Below, one piece after another: positions 7,570 to 18,074 of a stretch of DNA of 64,000 nucleotides (the stretch's first letter is position 1; every line of letters begins with the position of its first letter). This DNA comes from Collinsella sp. AF08-23 (GTDB lineage Bacteria; Actinomycetota; Coriobacteriia; Coriobacteriales; Coriobacteriaceae), in assembly GCF_003479805.1 (NCBI RefSeq), contig NZ_QUHV01000002.1, positions 62,001 to 126,000 on the forward strand. Reading direction: 5' to 3'. The notes below the pieces were generated by a model that was not told the origin of the DNA, searched no databases, and saw only the letters and a program-made list of their open reading frames with translations. Both the position numbers and the translations under genes were made by a program.

Positions 7570-8632
7570 TATCCAGGTCCGGATCGGCGAAGTCGGTGGC
7601 GTTGTGCTCTCCGGAGCTTGCGCGTGCGAGCAGGAATGGCCGCACCAGAGCCTGATGATTCTCGGTGGGCATGGCGTTGCCCGCCCTGCGGTTGTCTTCA
7701 ATCTGCGCGATGAGGTACTGCACGCCCTTGCGACCAATTTCGTACCCGGGGGGAGCGATGGTGGTGAGCGGAACGTTGCCGCTCCAGGCGAGCGGGTTAC
7801 CGTCACTACCCACAACCTTGATGTTGTCGGGCACGCTGAGCCCGGCGGACTGGATGCCCGCGATGGCTCCGGTGGCGAGCACGTCGGAGAGCGCAATCGC
7901 AAAGTCGGGCCGTTCCGACGCGGGGCGCTTGGCAAGGCGGCGCCCGATTGAATATCCATCGCGTGCCAGGTTCCAAGAGCCCTCGTCAATGAACTCGAAC
8001 GTTACGCCCGTCGTCTCGTGCATGAGGTCTTTGATGCCCGCTATGCGCATGCCGAGCTTTTCAAATTCGTCTTTACCAAAGACCGCAACGTGATGGGCGC
8101 CGGCTTCGATGGCGTGTTGGGCCACAAGGCGCCCCTGTGCACGGTTGTCGGCGCCAACAAAATACCCCGGCTCGTCACTGTGGAAGTCGAGGTAGACGGT
8201 GGGGACCGAGGGCGTCGCCATGGAGGGCTTCCAGCCGTAGACGCTCATGGGCTGCACGAGGATGCCTGCCATTTGGGTGCCCATAAAGTAGGACAGGTAG
8301 CGGGCGGAGAGAATATCGTCGTTGTCCGCGTTGGCGATGAGCAGGCCGTATCCGTGCTTTTGGGCCTCGGCGTTGGCACCGTTGGCGATTTGCAGTGAGA
8401 TGCCGTGCTCAAGGCTGGGCAGCACGAGGCCGAACGACTGATTTTTGCCACCGGCGAGCATGCGGGCACTCTGGTTGGGCGCGTATCCCAGTTTTGCCGC
8501 GACCTCGTTGATGCGCTTAAGCGTTTCGGGGCGCACCTTCTCCGGATGGTTGAAGGCGTTCGATACAGTGCCCAGCGCGACACCCGCCTCGTTGGCGACG
8601 TCGTTGATGGTGACGGTGGTATGGCGAGCCAT
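7553..8632 (-). CDS. LacI-family transcriptional regulator
   Basis: A 359-residue LacI/GalR repressor. The N-terminal helix-turn-helix TVTINDVANEAGVALGTVSNAFN is canonical, followed by the hinge region LGYAPNQSARMLAGG and a periplasmic-binding-protein-like sensor domain (from about residue 65) ending in a family-typical TTIAPPGYEIGRKGVQYL block. The start is supported by TTTGGAGGCC upstream. It is convergent with the decayed rhamnose-type operon and may have been its regulator; if so, the repressor outlived its targets. No palindromic LacI operator is obvious near 6211-6924. The ligand is unknown. Confidence 0.9.
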   Translation of the reverse strand: MARHTTVTINDVANEAGVALGTVSNAFNHPEKVRPETLKRINEVAAKLGYAPNQSARMLAGGKNQSFGLVLPSLEHGISLQIANGANAEAQKHGYGLLIANADNDDILSARYLSYFMGTQMAGILVQPMSVYGWKPSMATPSVPTVYLDFHSDEPGYFVGADNRAQGRLVAQHAIEAGAHHVAVFGKDEFEKLGMRIAGIKDLMHETTGVTFEFIDEGSWNLARDGYSIGRRLAKRPASERPDFAIALSDVLATGAIAGIQSAGLSVPDNIKVVGSDGNPLAWSGNVPLTTIAPPGYEIGRKGVQYLIAQIEDNRRAGNAMPTENHQALVRPFLLARASSGEHNATDFADPDLDISGYL

Positions 8633-8699
8633 GGGGCCTCCAAAAGCGCCTTGCCGAACGCGGTTATGCGGAAAACCTATCCATTGTATCGCTTCAAAA

Positions 8700-8730
8700 C
8701 CTTAATTCGGGAACAGGCGCTAATTTGAGT
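8700..8730. repeat. GGGGACRGG-core repeat, single copy before glmS
   Basis: TTAATTCGGGAACAGGCGCT followed by AATTTGAG matches the arms at 10737-10769 and 10880-10912, on the other side of glmS. It is one copy of an intergenic repeat with a conserved GGGAACAGG-type core. Confidence 0.65.
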
Positions 8731-8851
8731 TTCTCAATCGGGGGCGCGCGTCATCTCAAATGGTCCCAAAAAACAAATACCATTGTTACCAACTTGTAAC
8801 AATTCGTCCGTAAACTCTTGGGCTGCCGTCAATCGACCGAAAGGGTTTTCC

Positions 8852-10717
<1,866 letters not shown>

Positions 10718-10736
10718 CTCCCCGGGGCCCAAGCGA

Positions 10737-10912
10737 CCTCAATTTGGGGGCAGGTACTAAATTGAGGTGATGCTGCAAGGCGAGCCTCGCAACCACCTAT
10801 CGCGGTAGAAATGTCGAAAATGATGCGCTTCATCCTCGTTCTTTTCGACATTTCTACCGCGTGTCTTTAAAAGGCGAGCCACCTCAATTAAGCGCCTGTT
10901 CCCAAATTGAGA
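10737..10912. repeat. Doubly nested inverted-repeat element D
   Basis: The outer arms 10737-10769 and 10880-10912 are inverted copies of the repeat CCTCAATTTGGG-(core)-AATTGAGGTG, each itself palindromic. Inside lies a perfect 20-bp inverted repeat, CGCGGTAGAAATGTCGAAAA at 10801-10820 with its complement at 10842-10861, around a 21-base loop. The stretch fills most of the 258 bases between glmS and the surface protease gene. There is no T tract, so it is not a simple terminator. Confidence 0.85.
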
Positions 10913-10975
10913 TCTTGAAGTAGAGGGAGGTCGGTTACCCTAGGCACATCTAGATATCGTTGGGAATGGGGGCGT

Positions 10976-13900
10976 ATGGCTAGGGGTGCGAACAGGGCGA
11001 GCCGTCCTTGCGTGCGGGAACTGCTAAGCCGTGGTGGCGCGATACGTGCCGCGATAACGCTTTTTGCATTTGTCCTGGCGGTGGCCGGGCATCCCATAGC
11101 GGCGCACGCAGACGGCACGAACGCGGTCTCGCGTCTGCACGATGCGCTCTATCTGCCGGCTGGTGTGGAGCTCGATGCTGTGTCCCCGGCGGGCGCGTAC
11201 GGTGGCATCGGTGCGCGCTACACGACGCCCGCCAACGACGCGACGACGTACGCAAACGGTTCGCTGCCAGCTGCATTCGACCTGCGCAATGTTGACGGCA
11301 CCACCTACGTGACGCCCGTCAAGAACCAAAACCCCTGGGGGAGCTGCTGGGCGTTCGGTGCTGTCTCGGCGCTTGAGAGCAACCTGCTCATGCAGGGCTA
11401 CGGGTCGGCCGACCCTGCTTCTGCGAGCTATCTCGACCTATCCGAGTACTTCGTCGCAGGTTTTGGCCGTATGGAGACCCCGGTGGAGACGCTCGCGCTC
11501 TTGGGGGCCGCGTCTCAGGTGGGCGAGGGTTCGGTTCCTCGCGAGGGAGTCGACTATCTCGATGCGAGCGGCAATGCGCTCGATGCCGCGACGTGGATCA
11601 TGTCGATGGGCGGATTGCCGGCCGAGTCGGTGGCGCCTTATCAGGACGACTACAAGACGCTCATCAAATGGATAGACGAGTACACGGGATTACAGATGTC
11701 CTGCTTCTCCTGGGAGGAGCCCTGGACACTCGCCGAGGCTCTGCGCGCGAACCGCGCGAATCGCGTGGCGACGGTCGAGTCCGCTCAACTGCTGCCCGGA
11801 CCGTATGGAAACTCCTATGATTCCGATGGCAATCTGGTGCTCGGCGAGTACGATCCGTCTGCCACCGAGGCGGTCAAGACCCAGATCATGGACGGCGGCG
11901 CGGTCACGTTGTCCTACCACTCCGACACGTCCACCCCGGATGATGAGACGCAGAACACCGCGTACTTCAGCATGAAGAACTGGTGCCAGTACTCCTACGA
12001 CGCCCTGCCGTACAACCACTTCGTGACCGTGGTGGGCTGGGATGACAATTACCCGCGCGAGAGCTTCCCCACCGCGCCCGACGGCAACGGCGCCTGGATC
12101 GTCAAGAACAGCTGGGGCAGTACGTCGGCAGACCCGGATTCCGGCTCCTATACCGAATGGGGTCTCGACGGCAGCGGATACTTCTATCTTTCGTACTACG
12201 ACAAGACGATTTACTCCTTCTGTGCCATCACGGCGGAGGCAGAGCCCGATGCGAGCGGCATCATTCAGCAATACGACCTCGCGAATACGAACGAGCTGCA
12301 GGGCGCCCCGCTATTGGCGACGAGTGAGGTATCGGTCGCCAATGTGTTCACCGCCGAGGAGGACATGCGTATCGAGAGCGTCACGGCTTTTGCCGGCGTT
12401 GCGGGAGCGAGCGCGGATGTGGACATCTACCTGCTGGGCGACGAGACGGAAGACCCAGACGACGGCGCGTTGGTGGCGGAGCAGACTGAGGAGCTGCCGC
12501 TGGCGGGCGCATACACGATTGACCTTGACGAGCCGGTGCCGGTGCAGGAGGGCCAACGCTATGCGGTGGTGGAGACGATTGACGGCTTGATGGATGACGG
12601 ATCGGGTGACGAGGTGCCCGTGTGGGGCATTCCCGTTGAGCGCGGCTATGAGCGCGCATACCTGGATGAGCAACAGTTTCCCTTCTACGCGGATGTTGTG
12701 GCGAACGAGGGCGAGAGCTATTTCGCCATCAATGGCGTTTGGGAGGACGCGGTTGAACTCAACAACGACCCGGATTTCACCGCGAATGGGGTGTTAACGT
12801 ACGGAAATGCCCAGATCAAGGTGTTTGGTAGTGCTGCCGACCTGTCCTACGACGGATCGATGCAGATCCTGCACACCAACGACATCCACGGGCATTACAG
12901 CGTGAAGGGCGCGGACGGCGAGGCGGCCAACGCGTTCGGCGCCGTGGCGGCGCTGGCCGAGGACGTGGGCGCCGACCTCATCCTGGACGCGGGTGACACG
13001 TTCCACGGCACTACGTTCGCCACCTCGAGCGAGGGCGACGCGATTGCTCAGCTCATGGATGCCGCGGGCTACGACGCGACGACGCCCGGCAATCACGATT
13101 GGAGTTACGGGTCTGCGCGCCTGGCGCAGATCGACGCCGATGCGGGTTTCTCGGTGCTCGCCGCCAACGTGGAGGATGCCGAGACGGGCGCGGCGCTGTT
13201 CGAGTCCCCGTACCTGCTGCGTGAGGTCGCACTGACCGACGACGAGGGCAACCTGACCGGGCGCAGCGTCACCGTGGGCGTGTTCGGCGTTATCGATGAG
13301 GACTTCTACGGCTCGACGGCTCCGGCCAACGTGGCGGACGTCTCGTTCACGGACAGCGCGGAGGCCGCCAACGAGACGACAGCCGAGCTGCGCGCCGCAG
13401 GTGCCGACGTGGTTGTGGCGCTCACGCATAACGAGGACCCGAAAGCGTTCGCCGCGGCGACCGAGGGCGTGGACGCGGTCATCGCGGGGCATGAGCACAT
13501 CAAGATCGACGAGACGGTCGAGGGCGCCGACGGCCGCGACGTCGCGGTGGTCGAGATGGCGTCCAGCCCGGCGTCGGAGTACTTCGGCTCCATCGGCGTG
13601 CTGACGCTCGACCTCGAAACGAACGCGGGCGATGAGATCAGCGTTGCGGACACTACGAGCGAGGGCTTTGCCGTGAAGGGCCATACATCCCAGGCAACTT
13701 CCACCGTAGAGGCGGCGCGGCCCAACGAGGCCATCGACGGCCTGACCGCGGAGCTTGTTGCCCAGAGCGAAGACGCGCTCTCACAGGTGATTGGCAAGAG
13801 CGGCAAGGCGTACGAGTACGCCACCGATGCGCTGCCGGGCGGCTGGGAGCTCGTGCGCACGGAGGACGCGCCCATCGGCCACGTGGTCACGGGTGCGTAT

Positions 13901-14650
13901 CTCGCCCAGACTGGGGCGGACCTCGCGTTTGAGAACGTGGGTGGCATTCGCGGAGGCATCCCCGCAGGGGACGTCACGGCTGCGGATATCCTTGGCGTTT
14001 CGCCTTACGGGAACACGCTGGCGACCTACGAGATGACTGGCGCACAGGTGCTCGACGCCATCGAACGCTCGCTCGCGATCTCGGCGGAGTGTCGCGACGT
14101 GCTTGCCAAGCAGGTGGCTGCGATGGAGGCGGGCGAGGACCCCATGCAGTACGAGTGGCCCAAGAGCTCGGGTTCCGTGCTTACGGTGGGCGGCGCCTCG
14201 ATGACGGTCGACTGGAGCAAGCCTGACGGGCAGCGTGTGGTCAAGATCGCGGTGGGCGGGCAGCCGCTCGACTCCGAGCGCGTGTACACGGTGGCGCTCA
14301 ACAGCTACCTGCCCGGTGCGACTGGCACATATCCGTCCTTTGGACAGGCGATGCTCGTGCATGAGTACGGCACGTGCGAGGAGGCGCTTCGTGCGTTCAT
14401 CGGTCAAGATGGCTGGGAGCAGACGAAGGAGCGCATCTCCGGTACGGTGACCTATGCGAGCGGGGAAGGCGCGGACGCCGACCAGCCCGTTGTGGACCCC
14501 GCCCCAACGGGTCCGCAGTCCGAAGCGGGGGACCGTCTTGTTGCAACGGGAGACTCCGTTGTCGCTGTTGGCATCTTTGGGGTTCTTGGAGCCGTTATGG
14601 CCACCATGGGCATGTTTGCTCGCGTTCGTTTGAGGCCGGACGACAAGTAA
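10976..14650 (+). CDS. Surface-anchored fusion: papain-like cysteine protease + 5'-nucleotidase/metallophosphatase
   Basis: A 1224-residue secreted protein. Residues 1-46 form a signal peptide (hydrophobic core about 24-40, AHA-DG cleavage). A C1-family peptidase domain follows, with NQNPWGSCWAF (Cys124), YNHFVTVVGW (His348) and WIVKNSWGS (Asn378), so the catalytic set is complete. Residues about 410-620 form a beta-rich region such as often follows lectin-like C1 proteases. From 629 comes a UshA-type metallophosphatase: LHTNDIHGH (Asp636, His638), GNHDW (706-710) and GHEH (His839, His841). Its 5'-nucleotidase C-terminal domain (GGIRGG, SPYGNTL) follows. The end has LVATGD, a hydrophobic stretch and RVRLRPDDK, resembling a sortase signal. 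The protein probably degrades peptides and nucleotides at the cell surface. ATG 10976 has a weak ribosome-binding site. Confidence 0.9.
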   Translation: MARGANRASRPCVRELLSRGGAIRAAITLFAFVLAVAGHPIAAHADGTNAVSRLHDALYLPAGVELDAVSPAGAYGGIGARYTTPANDATTYANGSLPAAFDLRNVDGTTYVTPVKNQNPWGSCWAFGAVSALESNLLMQGYGSADPASASYLDLSEYFVAGFGRMETPVETLALLGAASQVGEGSVPREGVDYLDASGNALDAATWIMSMGGLPAESVAPYQDDYKTLIKWIDEYTGLQMSCFSWEEPWTLAEALRANRANRVATVESAQLLPGPYGNSYDSDGNLVLGEYDPSATEAVKTQIMDGGAVTLSYHSDTSTPDDETQNTAYFSMKNWCQYSYDALPYNHFVTVVGWDDNYPRESFPTAPDGNGAWIVKNSWGSTSADPDSGSYTEWGLDGSGYFYLSYYDKTIYSFCAITAEAEPDASGIIQQYDLANTNELQGAPLLATSEVSVANVFTAEEDMRIESVTAFAGVAGASADVDIYLLGDETEDPDDGALVAEQTEELPLAGAYTIDLDEPVPVQEGQRYAVVETIDGLMDDGSGDEVPVWGIPVERGYERAYLDEQQFPFYADVVANEGESYFAINGVWEDAVELNNDPDFTANGVLTYGNAQIKVFGSAADLSYDGSMQILHTNDIHGHYSVKGADGEAANAFGAVAALAEDVGADLILDAGDTFHGTTFATSSEGDAIAQLMDAAGYDATTPGNHDWSYGSARLAQIDADAGFSVLAANVEDAETGAALFESPYLLREVALTDDEGNLTGRSVTVGVFGVIDEDFYGSTAPANVADVSFTDSAEAANETTAELRAAGADVVVALTHNEDPKAFAAATEGVDAVIAGHEHIKIDETVEGADGRDVAVVEMASSPASEYFGSIGVLTLDLETNAGDEISVADTTSEGFAVKGHTSQATSTVEAARPNEAIDGLTAELVAQSEDALSQVIGKSGKAYEYATDALPGGWELVRTEDAPIGHVVTGAYLAQTGADLAFENVGGIRGGIPAGDVTAADILGVSPYGNTLATYEMTGAQVLDAIERSLAISAECRDVLAKQVAAMEAGEDPMQYEWPKSSGSVLTVGGASMTVDWSKPDGQRVVKIAVGGQPLDSERVYTVALNSYLPGATGTYPSFGQAMLVHEYGTCEEALRAFIGQDGWEQTKERISGTVTYASGEGADADQPVVDPAPTGPQSEAGDRLVATGDSVVAVGIFGVLGAVMATMGMFARVRLRPDDK

Positions 14651-14663
14651 GACGTAGCGTTGC

Positions 14664-14697
14664 AGGCGGTTGGCGCGGTGCCAGCCGCCTTTTTCTT
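14664..14697 (+). terminator. Terminator after surface protease/nucleotidase gene
   Basis: AGGCGGTTGGC at 14664-14674 pairs with GCCAGCCGCCT at 14680-14690 (one G-T pair), followed by TTTTCTT. It is a strong intrinsic terminator. Confidence 0.9.
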
Positions 14698-14817
14698 CAA
14701 TGTGGGACTGGCGGTGTATTGAGGCACGCCGCCGTCTTAAGCCGTTCAGGTGAAATGTCGAAAAAAGAGAACAGAACGCGCCGTTCTCAACCCCTGTGGG
14801 AACTAGGGGTGAACTAC

Positions 14818-14931
14818 GTTCCAAAACTTGGACGTGATAAATCACATGACCTATACGAGGCCTTCTGAAGGGCCTGATCACGGAACTCCGCCGGGGTCAG
14901 GCCCTTCAGCTTCACCTGTTGCGCTTCGGTT
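14818..14931 (-). mobile_element. IS3-family transposase C-terminal relic
   Basis: Read on the minus strand, this stretch encodes KLKGLTPAEFRDQALQKA near the end of an open frame, the well-known C-terminal block of IS3-group OrfB transposases (usually KLKGLSPAEYR). Nothing of the DDE catalytic core is present. The 13-bp inverted repeat CTGAAGGGCCTGA / TCAGGCCCTTCAG within it is part of that coding sequence. A short piece of the GAAATGTCGAAAA motif (compare 10801-10861) lies just upstream at 14753-14765. Confidence 0.65.
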
Positions 14932-14956
14932 TGGAATCACCTACGGCATGAAGGGC

Positions 14957-15949
14957 TCACAGCAGGCCGCGCCACGCTTTGCAGAGGGCTCGATATCGTG
15001 GTGCGTATTGGCTGCCCCGTTGCCAGATGAGGCAAAAGTCGTGCTCGATTGAGAAGTCGGCGGGCGTGATATCCGCGAGCTCCCCTCGAGAGAGTTCTTC
15101 TTCCACGGCCACCCGATACATGAACGTGACCCCGGTGCCTTCGCGCACGCACGCTTTGATGGTGGGGATGCTCTCGAGCTCGACGATCTCCGCAAAATCC
15201 GTCACGGCGAGATCGCGCGCCGCCAGGTGTTTTTCCAGAATCTCGCGCGTACCCGACCCAGCCTCTCGCAGAATGAGGCGCTCGCCGAGAAGGTCACGAA
15301 TGGAGCTGGGTCGGGCGACGCGAGCATGGAGCCCCGTGCGGGAGGCGTCCTGCTCGGTGCCTGTTGGGTCGGCAACCTCGGTTTCGGCGCCCGTCCCACG
15401 AGTGACGATTTCTTCGGCGTCCGCTCCGCCGGCAACGGCGATATACGGCTCGTGCGAGAGAACCTCGTAGTCAAAGCGCTCGCGGTCAAATGAGCCCTCC
15501 ACGAGCGCGAAGTCGATATCGCCCCGATCGAGGGCGCCCACAAGGTCGCGTGTGTTGCCGGCCCGTAGCGTGACGGGGCTGTTGGGGTGCCGAACGAGAT
15601 GGGCTGCCACGAGCTGCGGGGCCATGAAGTCGGCGATGGTCCGCGTGCATCCCAGCTTGAGAGGCGCCTCACGGGCCTTCGTGGGCGCTGCTGTTAGGCG
15701 CCCCACTTCCGCAACGAGACGCGCATCGTCGTTTTCCATGGTGAGGAGTCTTCGATACAGCACGGTTGCGGCAGGTGTGGGTTCGATACCCCGGCCCGTT
15801 TTCACGAACAGCGGGCACCCATAGTGCGATTCGAGCTGCTTTATGTGTTGGGAGACGGCCGGCTGCGTGATCATGAGGGAACGCGCGGCCTGCGTGAAGC
15901 TGCGCTGCCGATAGACTTCTAGAAACGTATGGGTGCGGTAGTCGAGCAT
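14957..15949 (-). CDS. LysR-family regulator, divergent from yeiH-like exporter gene
   Basis: A 330-residue LysR-type regulator. The N-terminal winged helix reads TFLEVYRQRSFTQAARSLMITQPAVSQHIKQLESHYG, and the effector domain contains DFALVEGSFDR and REAGSGTREILEKHL, typical of CysB/YeiE-like regulators. I start at ATG 15949, preceded by AGGTGGA; an upstream extension of the frame looks non-coding. The effector domain carries a low-conservation insert (about residues 190-225, rich in Glu, Thr and Ala). It is divergent from the YeiH-type transporter gene with a 249-base spacer, the arrangement known for YeiE-YeiH, so it probably activates that gene. Confidence 0.92.
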   Translation of the reverse strand: MLDYRTHTFLEVYRQRSFTQAARSLMITQPAVSQHIKQLESHYGCPLFVKTGRGIEPTPAATVLYRRLLTMENDDARLVAEVGRLTAAPTKAREAPLKLGCTRTIADFMAPQLVAAHLVRHPNSPVTLRAGNTRDLVGALDRGDIDFALVEGSFDRERFDYEVLSHEPYIAVAGGADAEEIVTRGTGAETEVADPTGTEQDASRTGLHARVARPSSIRDLLGERLILREAGSGTREILEKHLAARDLAVTDFAEIVELESIPTIKACVREGTGVTFMYRVAVEEELSRGELADITPADFSIEHDFCLIWQRGSQYAPRYRALCKAWRGLL

Positions 15950-16109
15950 GTTCGTGTTTCCACCTGCTATGCCGATGTGAATAAGAATACCTAATAAGTC
16001 TATAACCAATCGAATAGAAATCATTATAGACAAAGGTCCTACCATGATTCTGTTAGTAGATGCGCTGACTCAACGCTCGATTGGGCGGTCGGCGGTACAT
16101 GTAAACCTC

Positions 16110-16171
16110 GATTTGGGGTGACCCCCATGTGAGGACGGCCCTCAATTGAGCTTGTCTCTCAATTGAGGTTC
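16110..16171. repeat. Palindromic repeats between LysR and YeiH genes
   Basis: A decayed palindrome beginning CCTCGATTTGGGG (16110-16138) is followed by two CTCAATTGAG palindromes (about 16141-16150 and 16158-16167). The motif resembles the CCTCAATTTGGG arms near glmS. The copies sit where operator sites of the divergent pair would be expected, so repeat and operator cannot be told apart here. Confidence 0.55.
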
Positions 16172-16198
16172 ACGGTTGAGGTTGAGAAAGGTGGATGC

Positions 16199-17257
16199 GT
16201 GGAGCTCTTCAAGGATTTCAAGGACCTGTGGCGCGGGGTGGCGCTGACGTTGGCGATCTCGGTGCCGGCCTGGTTGTTGGGGAGGCGATTCGAGGTCATC
16301 GGTGGTCCCGTCTTCGCCATTCTCATCGGCATGGTGATGGGACACGTGCTGCGTAAGCGCTCGGGTGTCGCGGAAGCCGCCGCCCCGGGCATCAAGTACA
16401 CCTCTAAGAAGATTCTCCAGTATGCGGTCATCTTGCTCGGATTCGGACTCAATTTGGGGCAGATCGCCAAGGTGGGCGCCAGCTCGCTGCCCATCATTGT
16501 CTCCACCATTACGACCTCGCTCGTGATCTCCTTTGTCCTGTGCCGTGTCATGAACATCCCGCGCAAGATATCGACGCTCGTGGGCGTGGGCTCGTCGATC
16601 TGCGGCGGTTCCGCTATCGCCGCCACGGCTCCGGTCATCGATGCGGACGACGAGGAGATCGCCCAGGCAATCAGCGTCATCTTCCTGTTCAATATCATCG
16701 CCGCGCTGGTCTTTCCCACGCTTGGCGGCATGCTTGGCATGAGCAACGAGGGCTTTGGCCTGTTCGCCGGCACTGCTGTGAACGACACGTCCTCGGTAAC
16801 CGCCGCGGCGACGGCGTGGGACGGCATGCACCCCGGCTCCAACGCGCTCGACCATGCCACAATCGTCAAGCTCACGCGCACGCTCGCGATTATCCCCATT
16901 ACGCTGTTCCTCGCCTTTTGGCAGGTCCGACAGGCAAAGCGCGCCGCCGAGACGGGTACGGGTGACGGTGCTGCCACGGGCACGTTCGACATCAAGAAGA
17001 TCTTCCCGTTCTTCATCCTTTTCTTCGTTTTGGCGAGCGTCATTACCACCGTGTTCGCCCTGCCGGTAGCCGTGACCGCCCCCATCAAGACTCTTTCCAA
17101 GTTCTTCATTGTCATGGCCATGGCGGCGATTGGCTTCAACACCGACGTTGTCAAACTGGTCAAGACGGGCGGCAAGCCCATCTTCATGGGTCTGTGCTGT
17201 TGGATTGGCATCACGCTGGTAAGCGTGGGCATGCAGCACCTGCTTGGTATTTGGTAG
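16199..17257 (+). CDS. YeiH/UPF0324 family putative sulfate exporter
   Basis: A polytopic membrane protein of 352 residues in the Cons_hypoth698 (UPF0324) family, with about ten hydrophobic segments. Family blocks seen are [44 protein letters not shown] and [12 protein letters not shown] near the C-terminus. Members are annotated as putative sulfate or sulfonate exporters on limited evidence. I chose GTG 16199 (GAAAGGTGG just upstream); the frame extends to an ATG at 16163, but the added residues carry no conserved sequence. The gene is divergent from a LysR regulator, as in the enterobacterial yeiE-yeiH pair. The transported substrate is not known from sequence. Confidence 0.88.
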   Translation: MELFKDFKDLWRGVALTLAISVPAWLLGRRFEVIGGPVFAILIGMVMGHVLRKRSGVAEAAAPGIKYTSKKILQYAVILLGFGLNLGQIAKVGASSLPIIVSTITTSLVISFVLCRVMNIPRKISTLVGVGSSICGGSAIAATAPVIDADDEEIAQAISVIFLFNIIAALVFPTLGGMLGMSNEGFGLFAGTAVNDTSSVTAAATAWDGMHPGSNALDHATIVKLTRTLAIIPITLFLAFWQVRQAKRAAETGTGDGAATGTFDIKKIFPFFILFFVLASVITTVFALPVAVTAPIKTLSKFFIVMAMAAIGFNTDVVKLVKTGGKPIFMGLCCWIGITLVSVGMQHLLGIW

Positions 17258-17410
17258 GTCGGGCGTCACTCGTATGCATACCGTTGCTCGAACAAAAGAG
17301 CCGTCCACCAAGTTTTGCTCGTAAAACGTGCGCAAGGTGGGAAAGATGGAGGTATCGGTTATGCAAGCGCCCGGCGTCGGGTCCGGGCGCCCGACAGATA
17401 GGAGCCAACT

Positions 17411-17791
17411 ATGGGAATGAAGGCTGATCAGGAGATCTCCTTGGATTTCGAGGGGCTTTTGTCCTACCTGCGCTCTAAGACGCGCGTATTCATGGACGTC
17501 GATGGCCATGAGTACTATGTGACCCACACCGACGGGTACTGGCGCGTCCAGGATTGCGAGCGCCTGAACGACAAGGGCCGCTTCGTGGATTGCTCAGAGT
17601 TGGTGACCACCCTGCCGGAGCTGGTCGAGCTTCCGTGGCTCGATGGCAAGAGCGTGCACGACTTGACCGATTGCGCGACGTTCTATGAGTCGATTCAGGA
17701 GGGCTGGGTCACGCCGGATGGCGTGGAGCCCGTTGCTGCGGAAGCCGCGGAAGCTGAGGAGGCCACGGAAGTCGCTACTGCGGAGGAATAA
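17411..17791 (+). CDS. Hypothetical acidic protein, 126 aa
   Basis: A 126-residue protein with a good ribosome-binding site (ATAGGAGCC) and its own terminator, so it is very likely real, but I do not recognise the family. The first 95 residues look globular (GHEYYVTHTDGYWRVQDCER, ELPWLDGKSVHDLTD), and the last 25 are a low-complexity Ala/Glu tail. There is no signal peptide or membrane segment. The 150 bases upstream hold a GC-rich hairpin (GCGCCCGG with CCGGGCGC, about 17371-17391) of unknown role. Confidence 0.7.
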   Translation: MGMKADQEISLDFEGLLSYLRSKTRVFMDVDGHEYYVTHTDGYWRVQDCERLNDKGRFVDCSELVTTLPELVELPWLDGKSVHDLTDCATFYESIQEGWVTPDGVEPVAAEAAEAEEATEVATAEE

Positions 17792-17837
17792 CTTCCACGT
17801 AGCGACCGTAAGCCGATTTTCGCCTTGTGCGGGCGCC

Positions 17838-17873
17838 AGCCCCGCTCCCCCATGGGGGAGCGGGGCTTTTCCT
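17838..17873 (+). terminator. Strong terminator after the 126-aa protein gene
   Basis: A perfect 30-base palindrome centred on CCATGG (17838-17867) is followed by TTTCCTTT. It would fold as a 13- to 14-bp GC-rich hairpin. Confidence 0.85.
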
Positions 17874-17977
17874 TTGAGGAAGTGGGTTGCTAAGAGCGAT
17901 GCTGGGGGCGTGCGATTGAGAAGCTTGTGACGTTAAGATAGGATTGGTGTCTAATACAGCGCACATGTATTGTTGAT

Positions 17978-18013
17978 GATCGTTCGAGCGGAGCGATGCG
18001 GGGATCGTTCGAG
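17978..18013. promoter_or_regulatory. Direct repeat GATCGTTCGAG upstream of the ABC exporter
   Basis: GATCGTTCGAG occurs at 17978-17988 and 18003-18013, 25 bases apart, between a possible promoter (TAATAC near 17953) and the exporter start. The helical phasing is about 2.4 turns. It could be a regulator site; no adjacent regulator gene is present. Confidence 0.4.
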
Positions 18014-18074
18014 GTGGCGAGTCGTTCATCGCTTGCGGGGCGATTGACGGTCATCGGGGTTTGACGCGTGGGGG

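Noticed and set aside
8633..8851. glmS ribozyme in the glmS leader
   Set aside because: No recognisable ribozyme core, and the leader is mostly taken up by the LacI promoter side and a short repeat.
14818..14931. 13-bp inverted repeat CTGAAGGGCCTGA as a terminator or IS end
   Set aside because: It coincides with codons of the IS3 transposase C-terminal motif and has no T tract, so it is explained by the coding relic.
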